Shown here in pieces: positions 45,214 to 53,310 of a stretch of DNA of 64,000 nt; within the stretch, counting starts at the first letter, position 1; each line of letters opens with the position of its first letter. The translations under genes were made by a program, and so were the position numbers. This stretch comes from UBA961 sp049426725 (GTDB taxonomy: Bacteria > Bacteroidota > Ignavibacteria > Kapaibacteriales > UBA961). Location of the stretch: positions 1 to 64,000 of the forward strand of contig JBMSYN010000011.1 in NCBI GenBank assembly GCA_049426725.1, given 5' to 3'. The notes below the pieces were generated by a model, which did no database searches, was not told the origin of the DNA, and worked only from the letters and a program-made list of their open reading frames with translations.

Positions 45214-46377
45214 TTGGCGAATATTCTTTCTGAACAAACAACCCTCTTTATTACATGTCCACTTAAATTAGCTCCCTTTCTGGAACATGAAATTAGCTCA
45301 CTTGGTTTTACTCCTGAATCTGTTTCAGATGTTGGCGTAAGTATCAAAGGAAGCATTCGAGAGGCAATGGCATTGTGCTTGCATTCTCGCATAGCATCTA
45401 GGGTATTGCTCTTGCTCAAAGAATTTTATGTCAGAACGCCGATGGATATGTATAAAAGCGTGTATTCTCTTCCTTGGGAAGACATCATTCCTGATGATGG
45501 ATATTTCACGGTCATTACTTCGATTGATACCAAAACAATCACGAATACTCATTTTGCCGGTCAGAAATGTAAAGATGGAATTGTAGATAGAATTCGCAAG
45601 CATCGTCAACGCAGACCGGATTCGGGTGCTGAAAAAGACAAAACAGTGATTTTCTTGTATTGGCATCATACCAAGTGTTCCGTCTATGTTGACATGTCAG
45701 GGAATCCTCTTCATCGTCGAGGATATCGCATGAATCCATGGCGCGCGCCAATGCGAGAAAATCTTGCTGCCGCAGTGATTTCAGCCACTGCATGGGCTCC
45801 CTATTCGATGCCATTTGTGAATCCGATGTGTGGATCAGGAACGCTTGCAATCGAAGCCGCCATGATGGCTTCGGAGACTGCTCCTGGTTCGCTTCGCAAG
45901 AACTTTGGTTTTATGCATGTATTTGGATATGACAAAGAATTGTGGCGACATTTACTTCTTGATGCAATGCAGGCAAAAAGGGAATGTGAAAAGCCTCGCA
46001 TTTATGCTTCGGATATACATCCCGGCGCTGTACGCATTGCAAGGGAAAATGCGAAAGAAGCAGGTGTGGAAGATTGGATTGATTGGTCTGTAAGTGATGT
46101 GCGCGATATTACAATGCCTGAGCAACAAGGCATCATTATCATGAACCCTGAATATGGTCAAAGACTTGGCTCTGAGAAATCTTTGGAAGAGGAATACAAA
46201 GAAATCGGAGATCTCTTTAAACAGCGATGCTCCGGTTGGACCGGTTATGTGTTCACCGGAAATTTGCAGGCAGCGAAATCAATAGGATTGAGAACTTCAA
46301 AACGCATTCCATTTTTCAATGCAGACATTGAATGTCGCTTGCTGGAATTTCCTCTCTATAAGGGTAAAAGAGAATGA
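45214..46377 (+). CDS. THUMP-domain class I RNA guanine-N2 methyltransferase (RlmL-like)
   Basis: A 387-residue methyltransferase with an N-terminal ferredoxin-like/THUMP domain (about 10-150) and a C-terminal Rossmann fold. NPMCGSGTLAIEAA is the S-adenosylmethionine loop. The catalytic tetrapeptide is NPEY rather than NPPY, in NPEYGQR. It resembles the N-terminal half of RlmL and YpsC, predicted to methylate 23S rRNA G2445 or a related guanine. The start is a TTG at 45214 with GGAG 7 nt upstream; no ATG lies near the domain start. The stop abuts that of the converging PHP gene. Confidence 0.88.
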   Translation: MANILSEQTTLFITCPLKLAPFLEHEISSLGFTPESVSDVGVSIKGSIREAMALCLHSRIASRVLLLLKEFYVRTPMDMYKSVYSLPWEDIIPDDGYFTVITSIDTKTITNTHFAGQKCKDGIVDRIRKHRQRRPDSGAEKDKTVIFLYWHHTKCSVYVDMSGNPLHRRGYRMNPWRAPMRENLAAAVISATAWAPYSMPFVNPMCGSGTLAIEAAMMASETAPGSLRKNFGFMHVFGYDKELWRHLLLDAMQAKRECEKPRIYASDIHPGAVRIARENAKEAGVEDWIDWSVSDVRDITMPEQQGIIIMNPEYGQRLGSEKSLEEEYKEIGDLFKQRCSGWTGYVFTGNLQAAKSIGLRTSKRIPFFNADIECRLLEFPLYKGKRE

Positions 46378-47559
46378 TTATTTTTTTCTTCGTTTGAAGA
46401 GAAAATATCCAATAATAATAAGCCCGTATCCAATCCACCATGCACTTCTATACATGATGGTTTGAGCAATATTGATTGTAGGTTTAGTTGAGTTAACTCC
46501 ATTGCCCCTCATGATTGGATTCATCCATAGCACTGATGAATCACCATATATTTTCGCTCTGACATAGGTGTCTTTTCTCTGTAAAGCATAGGTGATGGCA
46601 TTGGTGTTGTTCTTTGTTTGAAGGATGTTTCCGCCTTGACCTATGAGTTCAATCTTATGTGCGGTATCACTCAAAGCAATCTGAAAAAGTGAATCATGCA
46701 ATACTTTGATGGCCACCGGATAATATTCCACTCTACCTCTTTTACCTGTCATGCCAAATGCTCGCCCCATTTTCAAAGATGAAGTGAGTTGTGATCTTGA
46801 TCCAATTCCTGGAGCATGAATCATAGTCCAGCAAACACCGGTTTCACCTTCAGCGAGCGCATTGTGAGTATCATCATCACCAACGATCCATGCCGGATGG
46901 CCACTTGAAAGAGCGGAGTCCCATTGCATGTCTGAAATGCGATAATGATTCAATACTTCAATACAATCATAACCAGACAAAACAGTAAAATCTTCAGCAT
47001 CAAAACTACCTCGGAATTTTGGATGCGCTATTGCAAGAACATCCATCGTGGGGCGAAGATGGTCGAGCATTGTTTGCTTATGATGTATGCTTTGACCAAA
47101 CAAAAAATCAAGCCATGTCACAGAATTTGCTCCAATGCTTACATGATGTCTCTTCCAGATATTATATCCATGTTCATAGCATGGTACATATCCTGACTGT
47201 TCTTTAAAAACTGTATCGATGAATTGATAATTTGAAATACCGATGGAATGATATCCAAGGGCTTTATAGACGCTATCAAATTTGTCATGATCCGAATGTC
47301 CATCAGTGATGCCTTTCCATGCTTTCGTATGACCATGGAAATTGGATTTTTTCCAAACTGAACTATCTGATATATCTATATCCTTGTATGGATTATGCCA
47401 GGTTGTCCCGCTAAATGGCTTTGCTTGTGGAAAATCATAGATATTTGTGAACAATGCATAAGGCAATGTAGCGATGAACAATGCAATGCAGAGAATACAG
47501 GTAACAAACCAGGCAATTCTCTTTATCAATCTGGTAATTTTTGTCAATTGCTGTTGCAT
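46378..47559 (-). CDS. membrane-anchored PHP-type metallophosphoesterase-like protein
   Basis: A 393-residue protein with hydrophobic segments at both ends (about 15-35 and 370-387). Between them lies a PHP-like fold: NFHGHT (first metal pair), DGHSDHDKF, AHPKF and GDDDTHNA (the last metal motif). The usual ITDHN motif reads ISNYQ. Loop residues therefore differ from well-studied PHP phosphatases, so activity is plausible but unproven. The domain is expected on the periplasmic side. The gene diverges from a GT2 gene 48 nt away, inside a sugar-transfer cluster. Confidence 0.65.
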   Translation of the reverse strand: MQQQLTKITRLIKRIAWFVTCILCIALFIATLPYALFTNIYDFPQAKPFSGTTWHNPYKDIDISDSSVWKKSNFHGHTKAWKGITDGHSDHDKFDSVYKALGYHSIGISNYQFIDTVFKEQSGYVPCYEHGYNIWKRHHVSIGANSVTWLDFLFGQSIHHKQTMLDHLRPTMDVLAIAHPKFRGSFDAEDFTVLSGYDCIEVLNHYRISDMQWDSALSSGHPAWIVGDDDTHNALAEGETGVCWTMIHAPGIGSRSQLTSSLKMGRAFGMTGKRGRVEYYPVAIKVLHDSLFQIALSDTAHKIELIGQGGNILQTKNNTNAITYALQRKDTYVRAKIYGDSSVLWMNPIMRGNGVNSTKPTINIAQTIMYRSAWWIGYGLIIIGYFLFKRRKK

Positions 47560-47573
47560 AAAGTCTATTTTTG
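47541..47573 (+). promoter_or_regulatory. probable promoter of the GT2 gene
   Basis: TTG (47541-47543, end of a TTTTTG), 22-nt spacer, TATTTTTG (47566-47573). It predicts a start near 47580 and a 28-nt leader before the ATG at 47608. The spacer is 2-3 nt longer than in the RNA-gene promoters. The -33 part lies inside the divergent PHP gene. Confidence 0.45.
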
Positions 47574-47607
47574 TCAGAATATTTCAGTGAAAATACAGAA
47601 ACGACGC

Positions 47608-48354
47608 ATGTTGCATTCAAAGAAAATAGTAATTGTTCTTCCGGCTTATAATGCAGCCAAAACGTTAGAGCAAACGTATCGAGAAATTCCTTTTGACATC
47701 GTTGATGAAGTGATACTTGTTGATGATGCCAGCAGAGATGACACAATTGAAATCGCTAATGCACTTGGAATAAAGCATGTAATCAGACATGAAAAAAACA
47801 AGGGATATGGTGGAAATCAAAAAACCTGTTATGCAAAAGCATTGGAATTAGGAGCAGATGTTGTAATCATGCTTCATCCCGATTATCAATACACACCAAA
47901 ATTGATACCCGCAATGGCAAGCATCATTGCACAAGGTTTATATCCGGTTGTTTTAGGTTCTCGAATTTTGGGAAAAGGCGCATTAAAAGGGGGGATGCCG
48001 CTCTATAAGTACATTGCAAATCGCATCTTGACATTGATTCAAAATATGTTGATCGGTGAAAAGCTGAGTGAGTATCACACTGGATACAGAGCATTTTCAA
48101 AAGAGGTGTTGGAATCATTGAGACTCGATGAAAACTCCGATGATTTTGTATTTGACAATCAAATGTTGTCACAAATCATCTATGCAGGATTTTCTATCGG
48201 TGAAATTACTTGTCCCACCAAATATTTTCCTGAAGCATCCAGCATCAATCTATATCGAAGCTCGGTATATGGCATTGGTGTTTTGCTTGTTTCTTTCAAG
48301 CATTTTCTTCAGCGAATCGGACTTGCATCTTTTCCAATGTATCGCAAACCTTGA
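47608..48354 (+). CDS. GT2 glycosyltransferase
   Basis: A 248-residue GT-A enzyme. Key parts are IVIVLPAYNAAKTLEQTY at the N-terminus, VDEVILVDDASRDDT (nucleotide-binding Asp-Asp) and MLHPDYQY in the position of the DxD metal motif. EYHTGYRAFS near residue 155 is typical of the dolichyl-phosphate mannose synthase/GtrB-like group, but the membrane helices of GtrB are absent. The sugar and acceptor are unknown. The frame continues upstream to 47395, but the ATG at 47608 begins exactly at the family N-terminus and fits the promoter. Its stop abuts the lysS stop. Confidence 0.85.
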   Translation: MLHSKKIVIVLPAYNAAKTLEQTYREIPFDIVDEVILVDDASRDDTIEIANALGIKHVIRHEKNKGYGGNQKTCYAKALELGADVVIMLHPDYQYTPKLIPAMASIIAQGLYPVVLGSRILGKGALKGGMPLYKYIANRILTLIQNMLIGEKLSEYHTGYRAFSKEVLESLRLDENSDDFVFDNQMLSQIIYAGFSIGEITCPTKYFPEASSINLYRSSVYGIGVLLVSFKHFLQRIGLASFPMYRKP

Positions 48355-49860
48355 TCAAGCTTCCGGACGCATTGTTGGGAAGAACAATACATCGCGAATC
48401 GAGTCTTGTCCGGTAAGCAACATGACCAATCTGTCTATACCAATGCCAAGCCCGGCAGTTGGTGGCATTCCCACTTCGATGGCTTGAAGAAAATCTTCAT
48501 CCAAAACCATTGCTTCCAAATCTCCTCCTGCTCTGTCGCGTGCTTGCTCTTCAAGTCTTTGACGTTGATCGATGGGATCATTCAACTCGGTAAAGCAATT
48601 GGCAAATTCATATCCATTGATGAATAATTCAAAGCGTTCCACAAGCCCTTCTTCTGAACGATGTGTTTTTGCAAGTGGAGACATCTCAACAGGATAATCC
48701 ATCACGAATGTTGGTTGAATCAAATGCTGCTCAACTTTTTGAGAGAAAATTTCATCAAGGATTTTCATTGCTGTTGCATCTGTTGCTACATCCACCTGAA
48801 GTGATCGAGCTGCTTGAAGCAATTCAGCACGGTTTAGTCCGCGAAGATTCATGCCTGTATATTCCATGAACAAATCGAACATGGCAGCTCTTCTGAATGG
48901 CTGATCAAAAGAGATGACATTGTCTCCGGCCGTGATTTCTCTTGAACCAAGTGCTTTGTCTGCAATGGTGCGGAAGAGATCTTCGACCATGTCCATCATC
49001 CAGAAATAATCTTTGTAAGCGACATAAATTTCCATCATTGTGAATTCAGGATTATGCGTTCTGTCCATGCCTTCATTTCGGAAATTTTTGCTTATTTCAT
49101 AAACGCCTTCAAATCCGCCTACAATGAGTCTTTTGAGGTATAATTCAATTGCGATGCGAAGGTATAAATCAAAGTCCAGCGCATTGTGATGCGTAATGAA
49201 TGGTCTTGCAGAAGCACCGCCATACAATGGTTGAAGGATTGGTGTTTCAACTTCCATCCAACCTTGATCATCAAAGTAGCGTCTCATAGCACTGATGATG
49301 TGCGAGCGTTTTTCAAAGACTTGTCGAATAGTTGGATTCACTATCAAATCAACATAGCGTTTGCGATAGCGTAATTCTTTGTCTGAAAATGCATCATAGA
49401 CAATTTTATTTCCATCGGCATCGGTTTCTTCTTTTGCAATGGGAATTGGTCTCAAAGATTTTGTGAGCAGAATAGCATTTCGTGCATGAACGCTGATTTC
49501 GCCCATCCTTGTGCGAAAGACATATCCTTGGATTCCGATGATGTCTCCAATATCCAGCAAATTGATGCAATCATAAAACTCAGGCAATTCATCTTGTTTC
49601 ACGTAAATCTGAATGCGACCCTGTTGATCTTGAAGGGTTGCGAATGTTGCCTTGCCCATTTTTCGAATAGCCATTATTCTTCCGGCAACAGAGACATCGG
49701 AGAATTGTTCGGGATGTTCATCGGAAAAATGGGAGAGAATATCCGCAGAACCATGTGTTCTTTCAAAGGTATGCGGATAAGGATTTATACCCTTGCTACG
49801 AAGCTCATGGAGTTCTTCATAACGTCTTTGTTCTTGGTCATTTCTTTCTTGTGAGCTCAT
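48355..49860 (-). CDS. lysS: lysyl-tRNA synthetase (class II)
   Basis: A 501-residue enzyme that charges tRNA-Lys. It has an N-terminal OB-fold anticodon-binding domain (about 50-160, VAGRIMAIRKMGK) and the class II motifs FEKRSHIISAMR (motif 1), NFRNEGMDRTHNPEFTMMEIY (motif 2) and GLGIGIDRLVML (motif 3). The length is normal. A TTG at 49881 would add seven residues; the ATG at 49860 is preferred. A TAGTTTTG element at 49901-49908 lies 40 nt upstream. It diverges from the infC operon across a 178-nt spacer. Confidence 0.97.
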   Translation of the reverse strand: MSSQERNDQEQRRYEELHELRSKGINPYPHTFERTHGSADILSHFSDEHPEQFSDVSVAGRIMAIRKMGKATFATLQDQQGRIQIYVKQDELPEFYDCINLLDIGDIIGIQGYVFRTRMGEISVHARNAILLTKSLRPIPIAKEETDADGNKIVYDAFSDKELRYRKRYVDLIVNPTIRQVFEKRSHIISAMRRYFDDQGWMEVETPILQPLYGGASARPFITHHNALDFDLYLRIAIELYLKRLIVGGFEGVYEISKNFRNEGMDRTHNPEFTMMEIYVAYKDYFWMMDMVEDLFRTIADKALGSREITAGDNVISFDQPFRRAAMFDLFMEYTGMNLRGLNRAELLQAARSLQVDVATDATAMKILDEIFSQKVEQHLIQPTFVMDYPVEMSPLAKTHRSEEGLVERFELFINGYEFANCFTELNDPIDQRQRLEEQARDRAGGDLEAMVLDEDFLQAIEVGMPPTAGLGIGIDRLVMLLTGQDSIRDVLFFPTMRPEA

Positions 49861-49900
49861 GAAATCACTCTTTTTGGTCAAATTTTCTATAAAAACTCCA

Positions 49901-49908
49901 CAAAACTA
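49901..49908 (-). promoter_or_regulatory. possible -7 element for lysS
   Basis: CAAAACTA reads TAGTTTTG on the minus strand, identical to the element before the Asp-box protein gene. No -33 TTG at 19-22 nt. Confidence 0.3.
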
Positions 49909-50038
49909 CACAATTCATGCTGTATTTCGAGATTTAGATGGGTATTATACCACAGATATTTCGTAACTTGCAAGCCGTTAAAAAGACTGTGTTCCTCAAT
50001 TTTGGAGCATAATTCAACCATTATCACTTAGGTACTAT

Positions 50039-50773
50039 TTGGAACATACATCATCGAACAAAGGGGCGAATGAATCCCAGAACAGGCCTGCTCAAGGAAG
50101 CGGTCCTGCGCGTCCTCAATCATCTTCCCAGGCAGGTGGATTTCGTGGTCCGAGACCACCAATGTCAGGTCCTAGGCCTTCCGGGCCACGTGGACCACGT
50201 GATCGTGAGCCAATGCCCGAGAAGCAGAGGAAGAATAGAATCAATGAGGAAATTCGTGTTCCAGAGGTGAGAGTGGTAGATGAAGAAGGCGTCATGCTCG
50301 GAGTGATGCCAACGAGGGAAGCTATTGAATTGGCTTATGAACGTGAAAAAGATTTGGTTGAGATAGCTCAGCAGGCTGTTCCGCCGGTGTGTAAAATCAT
50401 CGATTATGGGAAATTTGCCTATGAGCAACAAAAAAGAGAAAAACTAGCTAAGAAGGCACAGCATCATGCACAGTTGAAGGAAGTGCGTTTCAAATGGCGT
50501 ACTGACACGCATGATTTTGATTTTAAGACAAGGCATGCTCGTGAATTTCTCGGTGATGGTCACAAAGTTAAGGCAACCGTGATGTTCAAAGGAAGAGAGA
50601 TCATGCATCAGGAGATTGGATTGGCTTTGCTTGAACGTTTTGTAACAGCTCTCGAAGATTGTTCAAGAATTGATCAGCCGATTCATCCCGAAGGAAGAAC
50701 ATTGTCGGTGATTCTTGCACCTGAAAAGGTTGGAAAGAAGCCGAAGAAAGACAAGTCTTCCGAAGAAGAATGA
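50039..50773 (+). CDS. infC: translation initiation factor IF-3 with long N-terminal extension
   Basis: A 244-residue IF-3. The family core begins at about residue 65 (KNRINEEIRVPEVRVV) and includes the central linker (YEQQKREKLAKK) and the C-terminal domain (ATVMFKGREIMHQEIG). Before it lies a Pro/Gly/Arg/Ser-rich extension of about 60 residues that ordinary IF-3 (about 180 residues) lacks. The start is a rare codon: TTG at 50039, with AGG 6 nt upstream. An in-frame ATT at 50012, behind GGAG, is an alternative and recalls the AUU start of E. coli infC. It leads the infC-rpmI-rplT-pheS cluster; thrS is not adjacent. Confidence 0.93.
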   Translation: MEHTSSNKGANESQNRPAQGSGPARPQSSSQAGGFRGPRPPMSGPRPSGPRGPRDREPMPEKQRKNRINEEIRVPEVRVVDEEGVMLGVMPTREAIELAYEREKDLVEIAQQAVPPVCKIIDYGKFAYEQQKREKLAKKAQHHAQLKEVRFKWRTDTHDFDFKTRHAREFLGDGHKVKATVMFKGREIMHQEIGLALLERFVTALEDCSRIDQPIHPEGRTLSVILAPEKVGKKPKKDKSSEEE

Positions 50774-50836
50774 TATTGACAGGATATGATTTTGCATGAA
50801 ATCATATCGATTTTTTCACAATTTCAGGTGTGTTCA

Positions 50837-51034
50837 ATGCCTAAAATGAAAACGAATAGTGGAGCTAAGAAGCGCTTTTCAGTGACAGGATCAGGAAAGA
50901 TTCGTCGCAATCGTGCTTTTAAGAATCACATTCTCACTCATAAGACACGCAAGCGCAAGCGCTTGTTGCGTCAAGCTGCACTCGTGAATGTTGCTGATCA
51001 GCAAAACATTCAACGTTTGCTTTGTTTGCGCTAA
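50837..51034 (+). CDS. rpmI: 50S ribosomal protein L35
   Basis: A 65-residue basic protein with the L35 start MPKMKTNSGAKKRF and the central RNRAFKNHILTHKTRKRKR. ATG 50837 is the family start; the frame runs further up to 50786 without resemblance. It lies 63 nt after infC and 105 nt before rplT, in the conserved order. The stop codon is inside the first of two hairpins (51025-51061). Confidence 0.97.
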   Translation: MPKMKTNSGAKKRFSVTGSGKIRRNRAFKNHILTHKTRKRKRLLRQAALVNVADQQNIQRLLCLR

Positions 51035-51061
51035 TTGGCGCAAAGCATTCCTTTGGGATGC
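51025..51061 (+). other. two tandem RNA hairpins between rpmI and rplT
   Basis: TTTGCGC (51025-51031) pairs with GCGCAAA (51038-51044) around TAATTG and overlaps the rpmI stop. GCATTCC (51045-51051) pairs with GGGATGC (51055-51061) around TTT, with one G-T pair. Neither is followed by a T-run, so a regulatory or processing role is more likely than termination. Confidence 0.45.
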
Positions 51062-51128
51062 ATTTGTTGGTTCAATGGGATTTTAGCGAAGCTCCCCTTA
51101 GACCGCTCATTTTTACCAATTTACATGT

Positions 51129-51135
51129 AGGAGGG
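51129..51135 (+). promoter_or_regulatory. strong Shine-Dalgarno site of rplT
   Basis: AGGAGGG, with 4 nt between it and the ATG at 51140. It is the best ribosome binding site noticed in the window; many other genes here have a poor one or none. Confidence 0.85.
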
Positions 51136-51139
51136 CATC

Positions 51140-51487
51140 ATGCCACGTTCCACGCATAAAGTAGCATCGCATCGCCGTCGCCGCAAGTTTATAAAACTTG
51201 CCAAAGGTTATTGGGGCGCGCGAAGCAAAGTTTGGACAATTGCCAAGAATCACATCGAAAAAGGTTTGCAATATGCATACCGCGATCGTCGCAATAAGAA
51301 GCGTACATTCCGCAGATTGTGGATTATTCGCATCAATGCCGGCGCAAGATTGAATGGAACAACATATTCACGTTTGATGCATGCACTCAAGCAAAAGAAT
51401 ATTTCCATCAATCGCAAAGTATTGGCAGATCTAGCTGCAAATCAGCCATCCGTATTCAAGCGGATCGTGCGTTCTGCAATTGGATAA
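51140..51487 (+). CDS. rplT: 50S ribosomal protein L20
   Basis: A 115-residue primary-assembly ribosomal protein. It has the family N-terminus (MPRSTHKVASHRRRRKFIKLAKGYWGARSK is its recognisable start) and the RRLWIIRINAGAR motif. The length is normal. In many bacteria L20 binds its own mRNA to repress infC-rpmI-rplT translation; the two hairpins in the upstream spacer are where such a site could be. A strong intrinsic terminator follows before pheS. Confidence 0.97.
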   Translation: MPRSTHKVASHRRRRKFIKLAKGYWGARSKVWTIAKNHIEKGLQYAYRDRRNKKRTFRRLWIIRINAGARLNGTTYSRLMHALKQKNISINRKVLADLAANQPSVFKRIVRSAIG

Positions 51488-51510
51488 TCTTCCGTATTTC
51501 CGTATGTTAG

Positions 51511-51538
51511 AGGCGTTCTCCGGGACGCCTTTTTTTTT
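51511..51538 (+). terminator. intrinsic terminator after rplT
   Basis: AGGCGT pairs with ACGCCT (51511-51530) around TCTCCGGG, followed by eight Ts. It separates the ribosomal genes from pheS, so pheS needs read-through or its own promoter. Confidence 0.9.
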
Positions 51539-51561
51539 GAATTTCCCTTTATGAAAAGTAG

Positions 51562-52578
51562 ATGATTGATTCCATTCAACAATTGCGAAATGTGATAGAA
51601 CAAGATCTTGCAACAATTAAAGATCCGGCTTCGCTTGAGGCATTTCGATTGAAGCATCTTGTAAAAAAAGGAACGCTTCAAGAATTGATTGAGCATATGC
51701 GTTCTGTGCCTAAAGAAGAAAAACCTTTGATTGGGAAAGTTCTCAATGAGCTGAGAACATATGTGGAAACGCATTTTTCTGCAGCAAAGGAACAGATTGA
51801 GAGTAAAGACACAGGTATTGAAACAATTGATGTTACTTTGCCGGGAAGGATACCCACAATTGGTCATGTTCATCCCATTCGCAAAACACTTGATAGAATC
51901 GTAGACATATTTGCCGGCATGGGATTTTCTGTCGCTGAGGGAATTGATATCGAAGATGATTATCACAATTATGAAGCATTAAATTTTCCGGCAGATCATC
52001 CTGCTCGTGATATGCAGGATACATTTTTCATTGATGACCCGGAAGGCGACGTAATGTTGCGATCACATACTTCGCCCGTGCAAATTCGCATGATGAAACA
52101 TCATGAGCCTCCAATCAGATCCATCATGCCAGGTAGAGTATATAGAAATGAAGCTATTACTGCTCGATCTCTTGCGGAATTTCATCAAGTGGAAGGTTTG
52201 TATATTGATAAAGGTGTAACATTTGCAGATTTGAAGGGAACTGTCACATCATTTGCAAAACAAATGTATGGTGAACATTCTTCATTTAAGTTTCGACCAT
52301 CATATTTCCCATTCACTGAGCCAAGCGCGGAAGTTGACATTCAATGTTATCTCTGCAAGGGTGAAGGATGCAGAGTATGTAAACATTCCGGTTGGCTTGA
52401 GATTTGTGGTTGCGGTATGGTGCATCCAAATGTTCTGAAAAATTGTGGGATTGACCCTGAAATATATTCGGGTTTTGCTTTTGGATTTGGCATTGAACGC
52501 GTGACCATGCTTTCCACCGGCATAGATGATATTCGGTATTTGTATGAAAATGACATGCGGATATTGAGGCAATTTTAG
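51562..52578 (+). CDS. pheS: phenylalanyl-tRNA synthetase alpha subunit
   Basis: A 338-residue catalytic subunit. An N-terminal helical arm (about 1-90) precedes the class II core: LRSHTSPVQIRMM (motif 1 region), RVYRNEAITARSLAEFHQVEGL (motif 2) and GFAFGFGIERVTML (motif 3). FRPSYFPFTEPSAEVD is diagnostic for PheS. The partner gene pheT usually follows; here a LolD-type gene does, so pheT must be elsewhere. pheS starts 23 nt after the rplT terminator. Confidence 0.97.
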   Translation: MIDSIQQLRNVIEQDLATIKDPASLEAFRLKHLVKKGTLQELIEHMRSVPKEEKPLIGKVLNELRTYVETHFSAAKEQIESKDTGIETIDVTLPGRIPTIGHVHPIRKTLDRIVDIFAGMGFSVAEGIDIEDDYHNYEALNFPADHPARDMQDTFFIDDPEGDVMLRSHTSPVQIRMMKHHEPPIRSIMPGRVYRNEAITARSLAEFHQVEGLYIDKGVTFADLKGTVTSFAKQMYGEHSSFKFRPSYFPFTEPSAEVDIQCYLCKGEGCRVCKHSGWLEICGCGMVHPNVLKNCGIDPEIYSGFAFGFGIERVTMLSTGIDDIRYLYENDMRILRQF

Positions 52579-52586
52579 GATTCAAC

Positions 52587-53303
52587 ATGAGTATCATAAG
52601 CGCCGATTCAATTGTAAAGTCATATTCAATGCATACAGAGAAAGACACACCTGTTTTGAAAGGTATTTCTCTGAGCATTGAAAAAGGTGAATTCATTGCA
52701 TTCATGGGGCCATCCGGGGCGGGCAAGAGTACTTTGCTTCATATTCTTGGATTATTGGATACGCCCGAATCCGGTACAATTCGATATGAACTTTCCGGTG
52801 AAACCTTTACGCATGATGCATTGAAAAAGCAAAAGTCAGCTGAATTGAGAAATAAGTATATCGGATTCATTTTCCAATTTCATCATCTACTTCCTGAATT
52901 CACGGCTTTGGAAAATATCATGATGCCTGCTCTCATTGGAGGTATGTCCATGTCCAAGGCAAAGAGCAAAGCTTTGATTCTAGCCGATCAGGTTGGCATG
53001 ACGCATCGATGTGAACATCGCCCTTCGGAACTTTCCGGTGGGGAACAACAGCGGATTGCAATTGCGAGAGCTTTGATGAATGACCCTGAAATCATCATTG
53101 CAGATGAGCCAACAGGAAATCTTGATTCTGCAAATACCATCGCTGTTCTGCAATTGATTCGTTCAATCAGACAAGAGCGCTCGCTTACATTGCTCATCGC
53201 AACTCATAGCATGGATGTTGCCAGAATGTCTGAACGCATCATAACCTTGAGAGATGGAGTCATCTCTTCTGAAGTCAATACCCAATCCGGTGTCACTCAA
53301 TAA
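52587..53303 (+). CDS. lolD: lipoprotein-releasing ABC transporter ATP-binding protein
   Basis: A 238-residue ABC ATPase. Walker A is GPSGAGKST, the Q-loop region reads FQFHHLLPEFTALEN (very typical of LolD), the signature is LSGGEQQR and Walker B IIIADEPTGNLD. LolD powers release of lipoproteins from the inner membrane by LolCE toward the outer membrane. The membrane partners are not nearby. It starts 8 nt after pheS. A MacB-type exporter ATPase is the alternative; the FQFHHLLPEF stretch favours LolD. Confidence 0.9.
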   Translation: MSIISADSIVKSYSMHTEKDTPVLKGISLSIEKGEFIAFMGPSGAGKSTLLHILGLLDTPESGTIRYELSGETFTHDALKKQKSAELRNKYIGFIFQFHHLLPEFTALENIMMPALIGGMSMSKAKSKALILADQVGMTHRCEHRPSELSGGEQQRIAIARALMNDPEIIIADEPTGNLDSANTIAVLQLIRSIRQERSLTLLIATHSMDVARMSERIITLRDGVISSEVNTQSGVTQ

Positions 53304-53310
53304 TGTTTCC

